A stretch of 64,000 nucleotides of DNA from Coniferiporia sulphurascens (GCA_002794785.1 NBBA01000001.1:4216001-4280000); one strand, 5' to 3'. Positions 45,967-57,448 are shown, counted from the stretch's first letter. The notes: generated from the letters alone by a model not told the origin. Translations and numbers: made by a program.

Positions 45967-46404
45967 TCAAAGGCGTGGATATCTGATATTTCTTCGCAAA
46001 GCATTCAGCTTTTCCGGAAGAGGGCAAACAAAAACTGAGACGCCTCCTTTGTCGAATAATCCCAGACGTCGCGACCGAGGACTACTATGCCCTTGCGCGG
46101 AAAACGATGGACCGATTGAACGCCGTCTTCGTGATGATTTGGGGATACTGGAGAGTGCCGTCGTCTTGCAGCTGGCGCTCGCTCGGACTCCGCAGTATCT
46201 CTGCCTCCAATCGTCATCGAGTCTGAACCACAACCTTTTCTCATTATCCTGTTCCGGGCCTATATGTCCATAGTGACTTTCGTTAGGTGACTGGTGCTTC
46301 CAAAGCAGCGCTTGGTCCATAGACGCTGTATATAACATATACTCGCCCGTCGGCCCGTATAGTGCGAGTCCGAGGTAGACCTTGTAGGCAATGTGATCTT
46401 TCAA
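45967..46404 (-). pseudogene. Decayed partial copy of the FBXO21-like F-box gene
   Basis: Pieces in different frames resemble consecutive parts of the gene at 36297-38301. These are a frame with ALLWKHQSP and RLDDDWRQRY (compare RLDDDWRQMY in the parent), then, after at least one frame change, GIVVLGRDVWD (parent KIVVLGRDVWD) followed by a region parallel to the parent's EEVARPPPVLFQ. At the DNA level the segment 46000-46230, reverse-complemented, can be aligned by eye with 36505-36740. The copy is inverted relative to the parent, about 9.5 kb away, lacks the F-box start, and has no full frame. Confidence 0.7.
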
Positions 46405-48058
46405 GCTTACGACCGGGGTATAAAGAGTGTTGGTGCCTCGAGGTCAAAGATGGAGAGATTCCAGTACTCGGCAAGTAATTAAAGGTTAAGAGGTTCAGCA
46501 CATGCAGATGTCGTATGTCTCGTCTTGCAGAGTTACACCATCCAAAAAAATTTCGCATTTCTGGATTTTGTGTCATGGTTGTGTATCATTCGAACATTTG
46601 TGTGAGCTCCCGTATAATAAATCAATCTTTCTGATCATTTTCTTTCTTCAGCAAGATTGAGATGCTTGAGGGTAGTTTTTTTTGGTAATAACTTCTTGAG
46701 AGGATGAATACAATAGAAACAACTAAGTCAGAAGTGTACACCACTTGGAAAAGGAGGATGACGATCTGCAAACACACCTGTTATGATACATTCCGAGTCC
46801 GAGTCGGCATTTCACCAATATTAATATTGCTTATGGCACCCTGCTAACTTGACCTACCCCTTCCAAATACACAATACAAGCACTTCTTCCAAGAAAATCC
46901 ATGGCTAAAGGGTAGCCAAGCACGACAAAAATACGAAAGCAGAACCTCGAAATCGTCGGAGCGTGTCCATCCGAGTCAGGAGCCGGCCCCAGGCTTTTCT
47001 TGAAGGAAATGCCAATACCAAACACTCAGTTCCCGACCCAACCCCTCAGGCTCGGGATTGAAGGGGCATTTGAAAGATAGCCCCTTTCAGTGGAGAGTCC
47101 AAAGCTTCAGGTGCGAATGAGAAGACTCGGACGTATATCATGAATTCGAGTTTTATAGTGGAATGTACGCGACGCGCGCCGAACTCCGATGTACTGATCC
47201 GGAGATCACCGTATCCCCTTGCTCGCATAATCTTATATAATAATTTCATCGAGAGAATATCAATGCTTTTTTTCTCAGAATGATCCTTTTGAAGACTCAG
47301 AAATTCCCTTCAGAGTCCAAAGTCCAAATCCGGAGACTTTGCAAGTGAAAGACCTTAGAGGTTCTGCACAGTAGTATATTCTCCAAGCCCAATATTAATA
47401 TTCGAATCAATCCTGTAGGAAGGCATATTCAAAGGTGATCCAAACAGCGAGACGCACTGGAGGCCTGGACTTGGGCTGAATGTTCAAGTGTGTGTGGATG
47501 ACTCGGATAGACTCGAAAATTATATAGAAAATTGCAAGTAAGGCCCATGAACCATTCACTTTGAATAAAGAGACCCTCCAGAGTCCAAACATCTCGCCTC
47601 GCCTCGCCTCAGAAAAGAAAAGGGAACGAGTCTGCAGGCTGGCCCGGGCGTATAATGACTCAAAGCTCCCAGTACGACCTGGACGCGAGCCCGCCAAATG
47701 GTTGAACACCCCAAATTCGAAAGTGTTTGTTTTGCATGTACTGTATGTATGTTTTTCATAGTGCGTGCGCGGCACGACGAGGAGAGGAGGACAAGTGACT
47801 AACTTAAAGACGCGTTCTTCATCCGAGTCCACATGGTCCAGCTTTAAGTTTAGCGTCGGAGAACCGTTGAGTACATACTGTAAAGAAAAAAAAGGGGGGG
47901 AAGGGAAAGGGAAAGAAAGAAAGAAAGGGACGGTACGATACATTAAGAATGTCTGTAGACGAGCCGCAAAAATATCTCCAAGTCCAAATCCACAAGTCCA
48001 CGCGCATACACGCACACAACGAAAAGAAAAAGAAACCCAGTCCAACCCAACCCGCCAC
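46405..48058. other. Gene-poor region, right part
   Basis: No supported gene. It is AT-rich and contains repeated TCCGAGT/ACTCGGA words (46792, 46798, 47125, 47501, 47822). A 225-codon minus-strand frame (47407-48084) crosses a purine tract, lacks conserved motifs and overlaps the end of the acyltransferase gene in another frame, so it was not accepted. Confidence 0.45.
47881..47930 (+). repeat. Polypurine microsatellite tract
   Basis: Nearly pure A/G run made of AAAG and GGGAAA units, including 8 A followed by 7 G. Likely prone to length change and sequencing error. Confidence 0.8.
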
Positions 48059-50203
48059 CTAATCAAGCAAGAACTCATCCACACCCCTCAACAACTCGCC
48101 CCACCAGCGCTCAACCACACCATCCGCAAACCCATTCTCGTCATACCCAAGACTAAGCCACAAGCGCGTATTGAACGTGTACCCAAAGAGCAGCAGCGCG
48201 CCCGCGCGCTGTCGCGAACCCGTCGTCAGCGTGTGCAACGCTAATGTGGAGTACGAGGCGTGCGAGTATGTTGCGTCGAGGTTCCCCAGCATCGAGAGGC
48301 CGACGAGCGCTGTACTGGGCGCGGGGGGAAGTTTCCATGGGGCGTCTGCGTCTGCATCCGCCGTGGGCGAAGGTGATGGTGTGGAAACGGGAGCGGGAGC
48401 GGGCGGCGCGACCCAGACGCCAAGCGCCTTCTCGTCGTCCTCCCGCGCCCACGCACGCGCACGCGCCCCACGCACACGCGCCATCTCATGCGTGCGACTC
48501 ATCAAAAGCGGGTGCTTCGCGGTGCGCGAGATTTGGCTCTTGCACTCCCGCGCGCGGTGCCAGAACGTTCGGCGTACCGCGTCCTGAGTCCGAAGAGCCT
48601 GAGTTTGATTTTGGTCTTGGTCTTGGTCTTGTTCTGGTTTTTCGTTCGCGCTTTGGTTCCGAGTTTGGTCTACGGTTGAAGACGGCAGGAAGGAAGGCAG
48701 GATGATGTTAATGTACCCGATCGCGGTGAACCAGTAGGACCTGTCCGCAGTCGCGGACGCGAGGAGATACGGGCGGAGGTTAAGTGCTGAGTACATCAAT
48801 CTGAGTGGAGCAGCATGAACGTTAGAGCATTTCGGTAGTAGCAGATACAGGCCGCCTACATGGGTAAGTCTCTGCGCTGTTCGCTTTCCTTCACCCGCCC
48901 CCACGCAAGGGCACTGAGTGCAAACATGGCATTGGCAATCGACACGCCATTCTCCTTGCACTTCTTCAGGATCGCCTTCGTCTTCTTCGCGTCGAGCGGG
49001 ACGGTGGGGATAACTGTGTGCCTCACAGGATTCTTCCTGCGAGGGAAAGAGTGACCTCCCTATTTAGATAGAAATCATCAATTAAAGTGCATGTAAAAAT
49101 ACCACAGCCGAAATACACTTACGATAACCTCTCTTTGGTTAGCATCAAAGTCCACCTTCCCCGCCGCTCTCCTGAAGCGGCCCTCGACGCAGGGGATCGC
49201 GTCCTCGATCGCCAATGGAAGCACGCTAGAGCCCCGCGCGAGCTTCCCTTCGCGGTCGTTGCCGCCCCACCTCTCTTCCCACTCGGTCCGGAGCATCTCC
49301 TCGATCTCCTCCGTTGTCTTTTCCCGCCCCTCTGCATCACGTGCAGCGAGCAACAGGAACAGCTCATTTGCGAACCGGTGCAACGCCATGCCGTCTCCGA
49401 GGAAGTGCGTCGCACAAATGAGAAGATCGTATTCCCGCACATCGTCCGCCGCTGCTTCGCACGAAGATGACGCCGCCGCCGCCGGAAGGAGCCTCAGTGC
49501 GGTGACCGGAGGGGTCAGGGGTACCCGCCGGCGTAGGCAGCAGCTCAGTACCGGCATCAACTCCAGATGGTACGCATCCGAGGATGAGACTCGCAAGGCG
49601 AGCGTCGTGGAGTGTGCGCGGGCCATTGAGGTACGCGTCGACGAGCGCGTCGCCACGCGCATACACGCACTCGAGCGCAGCGTCCGCCTGCACAATTGCT
49701 TCACGTACCGACCGCGGAGGCGAGTACGCGAGACGCGCAGAGTCATATACGCCGGGCTCCATACGCACGTGCGCGGCGAGCGGCGGGTGCATGAGGCGCA
49801 TGTATGCCCAGGCAGCGCGCACGCGCGCAGCTGCAAAGAGACGTGCAGGTGCACGGAAGCCGAGGCGAAGGTACCTGCGCAGACATATCATGAGCTGGGG
49901 CTGCGAAAGGAAAAAAAAAGGTGCATACATGTCGTTCACACCGTCTGCACGTGAGGGGAGGTAGTAGGAAGCCTCTGTGTCTCCCATGGTGCGCTCGAAG
50001 ACGAGGGAGGGAGGGGCGGGGTTCCTTTGTCTGTCTGCTAGCTTGTCGAGGCGCGAAACGAGGTCATCGCGCTCGTCGTCTGACGGAGACGGGCTTGGGG
50101 GCAGGTCGTAGTCCTTCGGGGTGTCCGTGAACGCGCTGTCAGGCACATCATGCGTAGAGAAGGAGAGTGAAAGGGGGGCGGCGGTAGTGGCGGCGGCGGC
50201 CAT
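48059..50203 (-). CDS. BAHD/condensation-domain-like acyltransferase, reading frame interrupted once
   Basis: Resembles CoA-dependent acyltransferases of the chloramphenicol-acetyltransferase fold found in Agaricomycetes; the substrate is unknown. The start at 50203 reads MAAAATTAAPLSLSFSTHDV; VFERTMGDTEASYYLPSRAD follows. The active-site motif is HFLGDGMALH (about 49400), an HxxxDG-type His. Later exons contain DEYVGGLYLLLP-like sequence and the C-terminal block LGNLDATYSHASYSTLALHT and LWLSLGYDENGFADG, ending LLRGVDEFLLD. Near 49500-49530 the frame changes by one step between short C runs, and no good intron explains it; this may be a sequence error or a real break. The Asp/Gln/Asn tract (about 48600-48640) is low complexity. 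Confidence 0.62.
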
Positions 50204-51032
50204 GGACTAGGAGTGAGCGGGTCGGGGATGGGGTGGAGAAGACGAACGGGGGGAGGGGGTGCAGCACGGGCAAGGTCATCGGGGACAGGTTCATGATGCT
50301 TTTAGTTGAAGCGAGCATTTCGCTGTCATTTTTGCCAGATTCGCTATAGACCACTTTGGTGGGGGCGGGACGGGATAGGAACCGGCTCGGCCTTATTGCC
50401 GACAGTCTACTCCCGGTGCCGGCGCCGGCTCCAGCCCTAACCCGCTGAAATCTCGTCATTTCATTTTCATTTTTTTTTGCAGTTCCCCGCACACTCCACT
50501 TCCCGCTTGCAACCCCCATTTACTCCCCCCAAACAAATTGGTGACGATCCGCGTAACGACGATGATCTCTCCGGAAAACACTCAATCAGGAGGGAACCAA
50601 GCGCACAGGAGCGCGCCACCCGCACGCCGAAGCCGCACCTCGTGTACCTCCATCTTCCCAGTCGGCTATTCCTGGCCGCCCACACTTTCGGGGATAGCTG
50701 AATCGCAATCAAATACATCGTCGACCCCCGCTGAGTACGTACCGCGGCGCGCCGAGAAGGCGCTGAATCTCGAACCGGTCTTTTGTAATTAGGTACGGCG
50801 CATCTTTCTCGAACTTATTCCCTCATTAAAGCCCATCCGTACGCCTGGACCCGACCGATCGACCGACGGACCGACTAGGCGGACCGGGATCTGCACAGGT
50901 CCCCCGCACGAGAATCAAGCTAGAGAGACATGCGGCGTCGGGCCTTGGACACTAGTGTGTGATTCAGGAACGTAATGTACAACCTGGAACGGTAACACAA
51001 AAACTCTATCTCCCCCTTTTGGCGCACAACCC
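50204..51032. other. Promoter region of the acyltransferase gene
   Basis: About 830 bases between the acyltransferase start codon and the retrotransposon. GC-rich near the gene, more even further out. No independent gene was recognised. Confidence 0.4.
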
Positions 51033-51045
51033 GAAAAATGGTCAG
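51033..51045 (+). repeat. Target-site duplication, left copy
   Basis: GAAAAATGGTCAG lies immediately left of the 27-T run and is repeated exactly at 57509-57521, just beyond the other end of the element. The match extends to a 14th base (T), which on the left also belongs to the poly(T). Confidence 0.9.
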
Positions 51046-51076
<31 letters not shown>

Positions 51077-51120
51077 GCATTTCTATAGCGTGTCATGACT
51101 ATCTAGTACAAAATACGCTC

Positions 51121-51140
51121 CAGGGGCCTTTAGGCCCCTG
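51121..51140 (-). other. Perfect 3' UTR hairpin of the retrotransposon
   Basis: A perfect inverted repeat with an 8-bp GC-rich stem (CAGGGGCC/GGCCCCTG) and a 4-nt loop, about 50 nt before the poly(A) tail. Stem-loops at this position serve reverse-transcriptase recognition in some LINEs; that role here is inferred. Confidence 0.7.
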
Positions 51141-51250
51141 TATTGAGTGAGATGGTGATTGTTATAGAGAGAATAAATCGTGATGGGACGCCATAAGCGG
51201 AGACGGGGGCTGGCATATGCCAGTGAGAATAAAAGATGGTGGTATCCGAT

Positions 51251-53454
51251 CTAGTTGCCAGTGGCAAAACCTAGGTCGGAAATGTGTACCACAGTGGGGC
51301 CACCCGGGTCAAAGACGAGGATGGGTTCCGCCTCGAAAGCAGGGTGAGAGTCAAGGAAAGATGCCAGGATTGGGAGACCATCTTTAGAGAACCATTGGGC
51401 CTCGGTGGATGGTATGGGGGTCTTCCACACCGCTTGTCGGGCGGGGAGGGTGTTAGGGCAGGAGAGCAGGAGGTGGGCTCGCGTCTCCGGGACATGGCAG
51501 AATGGGCACATGGGATCGCGTCCCGGAATCCGTCCAAAGTACGCGCCAAAGCCGGCGTGACCTAGGAGTGTCCGGAAAACTTTACACTTAGTGCGACGAC
51601 CGAGTGTGAGGTTCTGCATTAGGGCGGACGGCTTGGTCGAGGGTTTACCTTGACACCCATAGAATGGGCATCAGAAGTCCCTCGGGATTTCCGGCAGGCA
51701 GAGGCCCAGTCGGATTTCCATTGAGTAAGTGCCGTCGAGGAGGCAGCTTCCCTAAGGAAGCGGATGGTAGGCGGGAACGGTACGGCACCCGGAGGAGGGT
51801 TGTCCGCTACGCCGCAGGCGAGGACGTCGGCAAATTCGTTGCCTTCCACGTCGGAGTGTCCCGGAACCCAGTGTAAGTGAAAGAAAACACGGGGGAATCG
51901 CTTAGTAGCAATTTTGAGGCACTTCCGAATGAAGAGGGCGACATTCACGCCTGGGGCCGGACGAGGGTCTGCGAGGAGCGTGAGTGCAACTTCGCAGTTG
52001 GTGTAGATTTCCACCTGGGTAACATCCGGGTGTAAATCAAAAGAGTATGCCAGTAGCCAAGCGGCATCGGCAAGGGCGGCGAGTTCACAGTCAGTAGCGT
52101 GGACGGATGAACCAAGATAGGTTTCGTGGGTGAGGACGGACTCTCCGCGATAGAACCAGACACCGGCGGCACCGCCGGCGTAAGAGGATGGGGACGTTCC
52201 TTTGCGGGAACCGTCGGTATAGATGAGAAGGCGGGTGGGGACGTCTTTCAGCCGGTCAATAAGGCCATGGTGTGACTGAATGAGTGCATCCCGCGCTTCT
52301 TGAGAGTGGTCAATCGCCTGGTCTATGCTTACGTGTCTTAGTGAGGGCAGCGCAATCCACGGAGGGCGAGTGTAGCGAGGGACCCGTTCGCAGCCAGGTG
52401 GGACCCTGTTGACGAACGAGGTGGTAATGGATCCTTTACGGGAGGACCGTAAGGGTAGGAGGGTGTGCGTGGTAGTAAGGTACCGAATAGCAGCACGAGT
52501 TTTGGTGCGCTCTAGTCTGAGGGGGATAGGCAAAATGGAGGCGAGGACTTCAGAGGGGCCGCGTGGGGACGTGCGCCAAGATCCAAGGATACGGCGACAC
52601 GCCGCGGACTGTACCAAAGTCATTTTATCACATTTGCCTTTTTGTCGCATGCCAGTAAACCAAAGAGGAGACCCCCAAAGGAGAACTGGCAGGATGCACC
52701 CGATATAGAGACGACGTAGGTGGAGCGGGTCGAGGCCGCGAAGAGTGTTGCCGAGGAGTTCCAAGGCACGAAGGGAGGACATGGCTTTGAAGCACATGCG
52801 TTGAACGTGTACCGTAAACAGCAATTGCGCGTCGAAAAAGATACCCAGCCAGCGAAGAGGCCTGGAGGGGACTATGCGAAGGGGCGAGAGGCCCTGGCGC
52901 GGCAGGTGTATAGGGTGGATAAGGGAGTCCTCGCGTAGGTCACGCCGACGGGTCCAGTGGATGAGCTCAGATTTGTCATCATCCAGGGAGAGGCCGAGGG
53001 CACGGCATGCAGCAGAGAACGAGAGGTATGCCTTTTCGAGGCGGGCAACGTTGGTCGCAATAGAACTCGAAGAGGTGGTAAGGAGGTGGTCGTCCACGTA
53101 TGCGCGGACTAGCACAAGAGGGTCGGTAGCCTGAAGTGAGGTGAGGAGGCTTGTCGCAAACAAGGCAGACAGTATGGGCGAAATGGGCGAGCCCTGAGGG
53201 ACCCCCATATTAGGTATGGGGGTCAGGGCGTCGGTGAAACCGTCAAAAGAGAGGGCCACTCGGCGATCTGAAACAAAGGACATGACCCAGGAGATGAGGA
53301 GAGGGGGAAACCCTAGTTCAAGGAGGACCGAGCGTAAGCGGGAATGTTGGACAGAAGGGAAGAACCCCGCCACGTCTACCGCAAGTGCTGTGGTGACGTG
53401 GTGTCGGGCCCAGGCCGTCTCAATTTCGTTTACGAGGTCAGAGGAGGCATCCAA
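51251..53454 (-). CDS. Retrotransposon ORF2, C-terminal half: reverse transcriptase palm, RNase H, zinc motif
   Basis: The frame at 53454-51619 carries reverse-transcriptase motifs ALAVDVAGFFPSVQ, GVPQGSPISPILSALF and the catalytic YVDDH (about 53110). The RNase H domain follows: LLIYTDGSRKG (first catalytic Asp), CELAALADAAWLLAY (Glu), IYTNCEVALTLL with Asn where a catalytic Asp is usual, and HWVPGHSDVEGNEFAD. The frame stops at a TAA that overlaps an ATG (TAATG, about 51617-51621). The next frame (51619-51251) carries CPFCHVPETRAHLLLSCP, the C-terminal zinc-binding motif of this class. Confidence 0.88.
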
Positions 53455-55139
53455 AACGCCCGATTTTTGACGGGTGCCGAATTGGGAGGGGGGAGTGCAC
53501 CTAGTTCGTTGGCAATGAACTGGATGCGGTTAGCGATAATCTTCTCGAGGAGTTTGCCCATAGTTTCCTCGAGAGTGATGGGGCGGTATGCGTTTAACGC
53601 GGTCGGGTCCTTCTTATTGAGTTTTCGGAGCATCACCACCTTTGCATCCTTCCAAGGACGAGGGTGGTGCCCAGCATCCAGGCATTCATTATAGAGTGCG
53701 AGGAGTGGGACGCTGTGGACGGCATGCAGGCTTTTCAGGGCCTGGTAGCCGACACCGGTAATGCCCGGGGCGCTCGAGTTCGAGGTGAGATTGAGTGCGT
53801 GATCCAACTCCTCCATAAGGATGGGGTGGTTACGCATAGGGCGGGCACCGACAAAGGAATATGTCGGCGGGATGGCGGCGGACGGTTGGGTACCGAAATA
53901 CTTAGACCGGAAGGCGGAAGCCTTCTCCGCAGGGGAGTTCGCAGTGGATTGTCCGTGCACTAGGGCGGGTATCGGGGCACGGCGCGTGCCCATTGCCCAT
54001 TTTGCCATTGGCCAGATTTTGTCTGGCTTGACAGAAGCTGTGAACGAATCAGCCCAGTTGCGTTTAGCACGGCGAAAGATACCAGCCGACTGGCGTCGGA
54101 GCATGGTACGTGTCGCCGGGGTAGCTCCGCGCAAGGCGACCATGTGAGCACGGCAGGAGGCATCCCACCACTTGACCTTGTGGACCTCCTGCCTTCGAAG
54201 AAGACGGGGGGTGTGAGGAATCAGTGGCGAGAACCAGCGCATCGTGTATGGCGGTGACCTTGACGTCCAGGAGGTGGGGCGTGGCGCCTGAGAGGGCGAA
54301 GGCGGCAGTGAGTGGAGCATCGAGAGCTTCCAACCATTCAGTAGAGAGCGAATCGTCATACCGTGGGCGGAGGAAGGGGTCAATGAATGGCTCAGAAGAT
54401 GTGGGGAGCGACCATGTGATAACAGCATGGTCGGATCCGGATGGGGTATCCCAGGATCGTGTCCAAGAGTCGCCCAAAGCGAGGTCTTCTAATGATGGAG
54501 AAGCCCACGCAAGGTCGATGACTGATTCTGTGAACTGGGTAGTTGGGCGTCGCCGGGTATCGAAGCCCGGCTGATTAAGGAGGTGCATGGTGTTAGCGGC
54601 CGCCCAGTGTTCTAGCGGACGGGCTTTTTGCGCGTCGCTTGTCGAATGGGTGCCATGGTCCCAGTGGATAGAGTGGAGATTGAAAGTCCCCAGCAACTAG
54701 CCAGTGTGCACGCAAGGGTAGCTCGAGCAGAGCAAGAGAGGAGATGGTATCCGTTTTTATTCGCATCATGATTGTACAAATTGGTGACAAAAAGTGGCCC
54801 AAGGCCAGTGTCAAAAATTAGCGTGAGTATGTCTCGAGATGGGGAGCGCGAAGCATCTAGCACCACTCGGGACAGAGGGATATCCTGGCGAACCAGTGTG
54901 ACCACACGCGGACGTGTTAGTTCGGTGTTCCCCGCAGAGGGGGGAACGAAGACGTGGTAGTTGGGCATGGCGGGGAAACCAAAGACTGGCGTACCTGCTG
55001 CGTCCAACATAGAAGGGGAGGTACCGATGGGATACCAAGGGGGTTCCTGAAGTAAAATGACCGCAGGTATAGGGGGGCACCGGGGGCAGACGAGAAGGAG
55101 TGGACAAGTGCTTCGACGTGCACTCGGGACGTTGCAACA
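53430..55139 (-). CDS. Retrotransposon ORF2, N-terminal half: AP-type endonuclease and reverse-transcriptase fingers, frame broken
   Basis: The endonuclease is spread over several frames. Pieces include the ORF2 start MSSPWTFMQHNVATSRVH, VILLQEPPWYP-like sequence, HWLVAGDF, then HSIHWDHGTH and the end VIDLAWASPS with SGSDHAVITWSL, a characteristic endonuclease C-terminus. The next frame (54428-53430) carries the region before the palm: SSAPGITGVGYQAL, AKVVMLRKLNKKDPTALNAYRPITLEE-type motifs, and NRIQFIANELGALPP. Breaks lie near 55080, 54756, 54694, 54208 and 53490, at runs of 4-6 identical bases. Confidence 0.82.
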
Positions 55140-57448
55140 TTGTGTTGCATGAACGTCCAGGGACTACTCATCAGCCGGGGGTGGGGCGAAAGAGGAACGG
55201 GCACGGCCACGCTGTTTGGGGCAGCTGGAAGAGTCGGCGCGGTGTTCGCCGGAACAGTTCGAGCATTTGAAGGGATGGGTGCAGGGGGAGGAGGCCGGAA
55301 GGGCGTCGCGTACGCACCCGGGCAGCGCATGCGGTGGTCGTCAGTACGATGACGGCCGGCGCAGATGAGGCACGACCAGGGGCGGTTCCTGCAATTTTGA
55401 ACAAGGTGGCCTAGTGCAGCGCATTTGATACACTGCATGAGGCGAGGGAGATCACGGCGGGCCACCAGTTTAAGCCGGCGGCCGAACATGTATACGACGC
55501 GGTTCCTCGGGGTAGAGAGGATACTCGCAGAGCGGGCGCCCGTAGGGTCTTCAAAGGAGAAGGCGATAGGGGCAGACATGACGTCCTCACCCAGGAGAGC
55601 ATAGGCCCGGGTCCAGTCGGGCTCTAGGGTCATGGGCAGAGAGAGGAGGTGGGGGTTGGCGGCGCGGAACTCTGCTTGGAGATCCGCCGCAGTGAAGGCA
55701 GGCAAGCCCGGCGCAGGGCGCGTAGGGACTTCGGCAATTTGTAGGCAGGCCCAAGATACGAGTTGGGAGACTGTGGCAGGGTAGACGCTTTGAACGGATG
55801 CCATCACAACTTCCTTCACGCTGTTCATAGTGGGAACGTGAGTGTTGTGAGCGAACGTGACGAAGCAATTGCCTCGCTCGTTCCAATGGGCAGCACGTAC
55901 GACCAGTTTGGCCGCAGTAGGAAAGCGGGAGAGGGCAGTCCTGACGTTGATGGTCGTCTGGGAATCGGTGGGGCGCGCTTCAGCAGGGGGTGGGGCTCCA
56001 TGGAAGCGGATGGCGAGGGTCGGGTCCGTAATATTACGGATAACCGGGAGGACTGCACGCTTCGGCTCTTGTTTCACAGCGCTAGCAGTAGCGGGGGCCC
56101 CCGTCGACACTGGCGCTGCAGTAGCAGGGGCAGTGGCGGGGGTAGCCCCACCCGCGGCAAGACCTGGAGTGACAGGTGTCGGCAAGGTGGACCCGGCGGT
56201 GGAGGTAGAAGGGCCCGAAGGTCCTTGTGGTGGAGGAGGTGCAGTACTGGGGTTGGCTTTACCCTTCCCTTTCCTGTCTCCGGAGGGGGCGGACCCGGCC
56301 CCCGAGGAATGTGGGGGGGGTCGTTCGAGAGCGTCCATCCGCTGCATCATGAAGGCCATTTGGCGCGTCAGGTCGGACATGACCTGCACCATCTGCTGTG
56401 GCAGGGAGGGAAGAGGAGGGGGGCCTGCCACAATCTGGGAGGACTGGGGGGGGGCGGGGGGGGGGCAGTGCCATGGGCTATGCCGAAGCGGGGGCCAGCC
56501 GCCGCCCGAAAGGCCTGCGTCGTGGCGGATTGTGCGAGCGGATCCTCCTGGACCAAAGCACTGTGGAGAGAGTTAACCGCGAAGGCAATCTCTCCTAGGA
56601 GGGAGGCAGTAGAGGCAGCCGACATAGAGGTCGTCTTCCCTAGTGCGAGAAGTTCGTGGGAGGCGCGCATAGCAGTCGTGGCGGCCAACCGGAGGTGGGG
56701 AACCTGAAGTGTTCACCGCCCTGGGGGACAGTGGCACTGGGGCGCTGGTGGATTTGCGCTTTTTCCGCGCAGAGGCCGTAGATGCCTGGTCATCTTGGTC
56801 CCCAGCCTCCGACATTTCTGAGTCGGTGTCCAGAGACGAGATGGCAGCAGAGATCGGGCGAGACGGCCCACGAGGGGTTTCGTCTACACGGGGGGCTCTC
56901 CCCCCGCCACCGGGGGGGGTGGTAGGGGGGGCAGGCGCAATGAGAGTGGAGTCCTCGGCAGGGGGAAGGAGATACTTGGCCCACATGGAGGAGGAGGTGG
57001 ATTGGGGGGCCTGCGGAGCAGGGGCCACAAGAGAGGAGAGGCTGGCTTGACCCCCAGAAATGAGAGTTTCGCTGGAAATAGCCCCTGAGAGAGGAAGGCC
57101 CGGGGTAACCGGGCGGGGAACTTGGGCCATAACCTGGTCAGTTCCTCGGTCACTCGCGACGGAGACGGCGCGGGACGGTGGGTGAAAGGGTTGGCGAGAG
57201 GTGATCTCCGCCGCCAGTGGGGAAACTGTGGGGAGGACTTTAGGGGGCACTGGAGGTGCGCGGGCGCTGCTTGAGATCGACCCCGAAAACGAGGAGGAGC
57301 GGGCGGCGACCGTTCCCGGAGGAGGCATTGTGTCGGTCCCCCGACCACGAAGAGAATGCATACCACCTCGTGTAGAAACAGAGGGGGCGTGGAAGGTCTC
57401 ATCGATGGGACAAGGGGGTTGTTGTTCTTGTTGGTGTTGATCAGACAT
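54917..57448 (-). CDS. Retrotransposon ORF1 (gag-like, CCHC zinc knuckle), frame broken
   Basis: The first frame starts at 57448 (MSDQHQQEQQPPCPIDETFH) and is rich in Pro and Ser. A second frame covers ATTAMRASHELLALGKTTSM and FAVNSLHSALVQED. A third (56431-54917) contains QQMVQVMSDLTRQMAFMMQR (helical), a Pro/Ala-rich stretch, and the knuckle CIKCAALGHLVQNC followed by CLICAGRHRTDDHRMRC. Breaks fall near 56700-56725 and at two runs of 9 and 10 G (56446-56465). As written, the third frame reads through into the ORF2 start. In the alternative frame a TGATG stop-start overlap separates ORF1 and ORF2. Confidence 0.8.

Noticed and set aside
47407..48084. 225-codon minus-strand frame
   Set aside because: Runs through a polypurine microsatellite and overlaps the acyltransferase C-terminus in another frame; no motif seen.
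49259..49954. 231-codon plus-strand frame
   Set aside because: Antisense to the acyltransferase exons.
55763..56707. 314-codon plus-strand frame, Gly- and Arg-rich
   Set aside because: Antisense to the retrotransposon ORF1; low-complexity mirror of its Pro-rich coding sequence.
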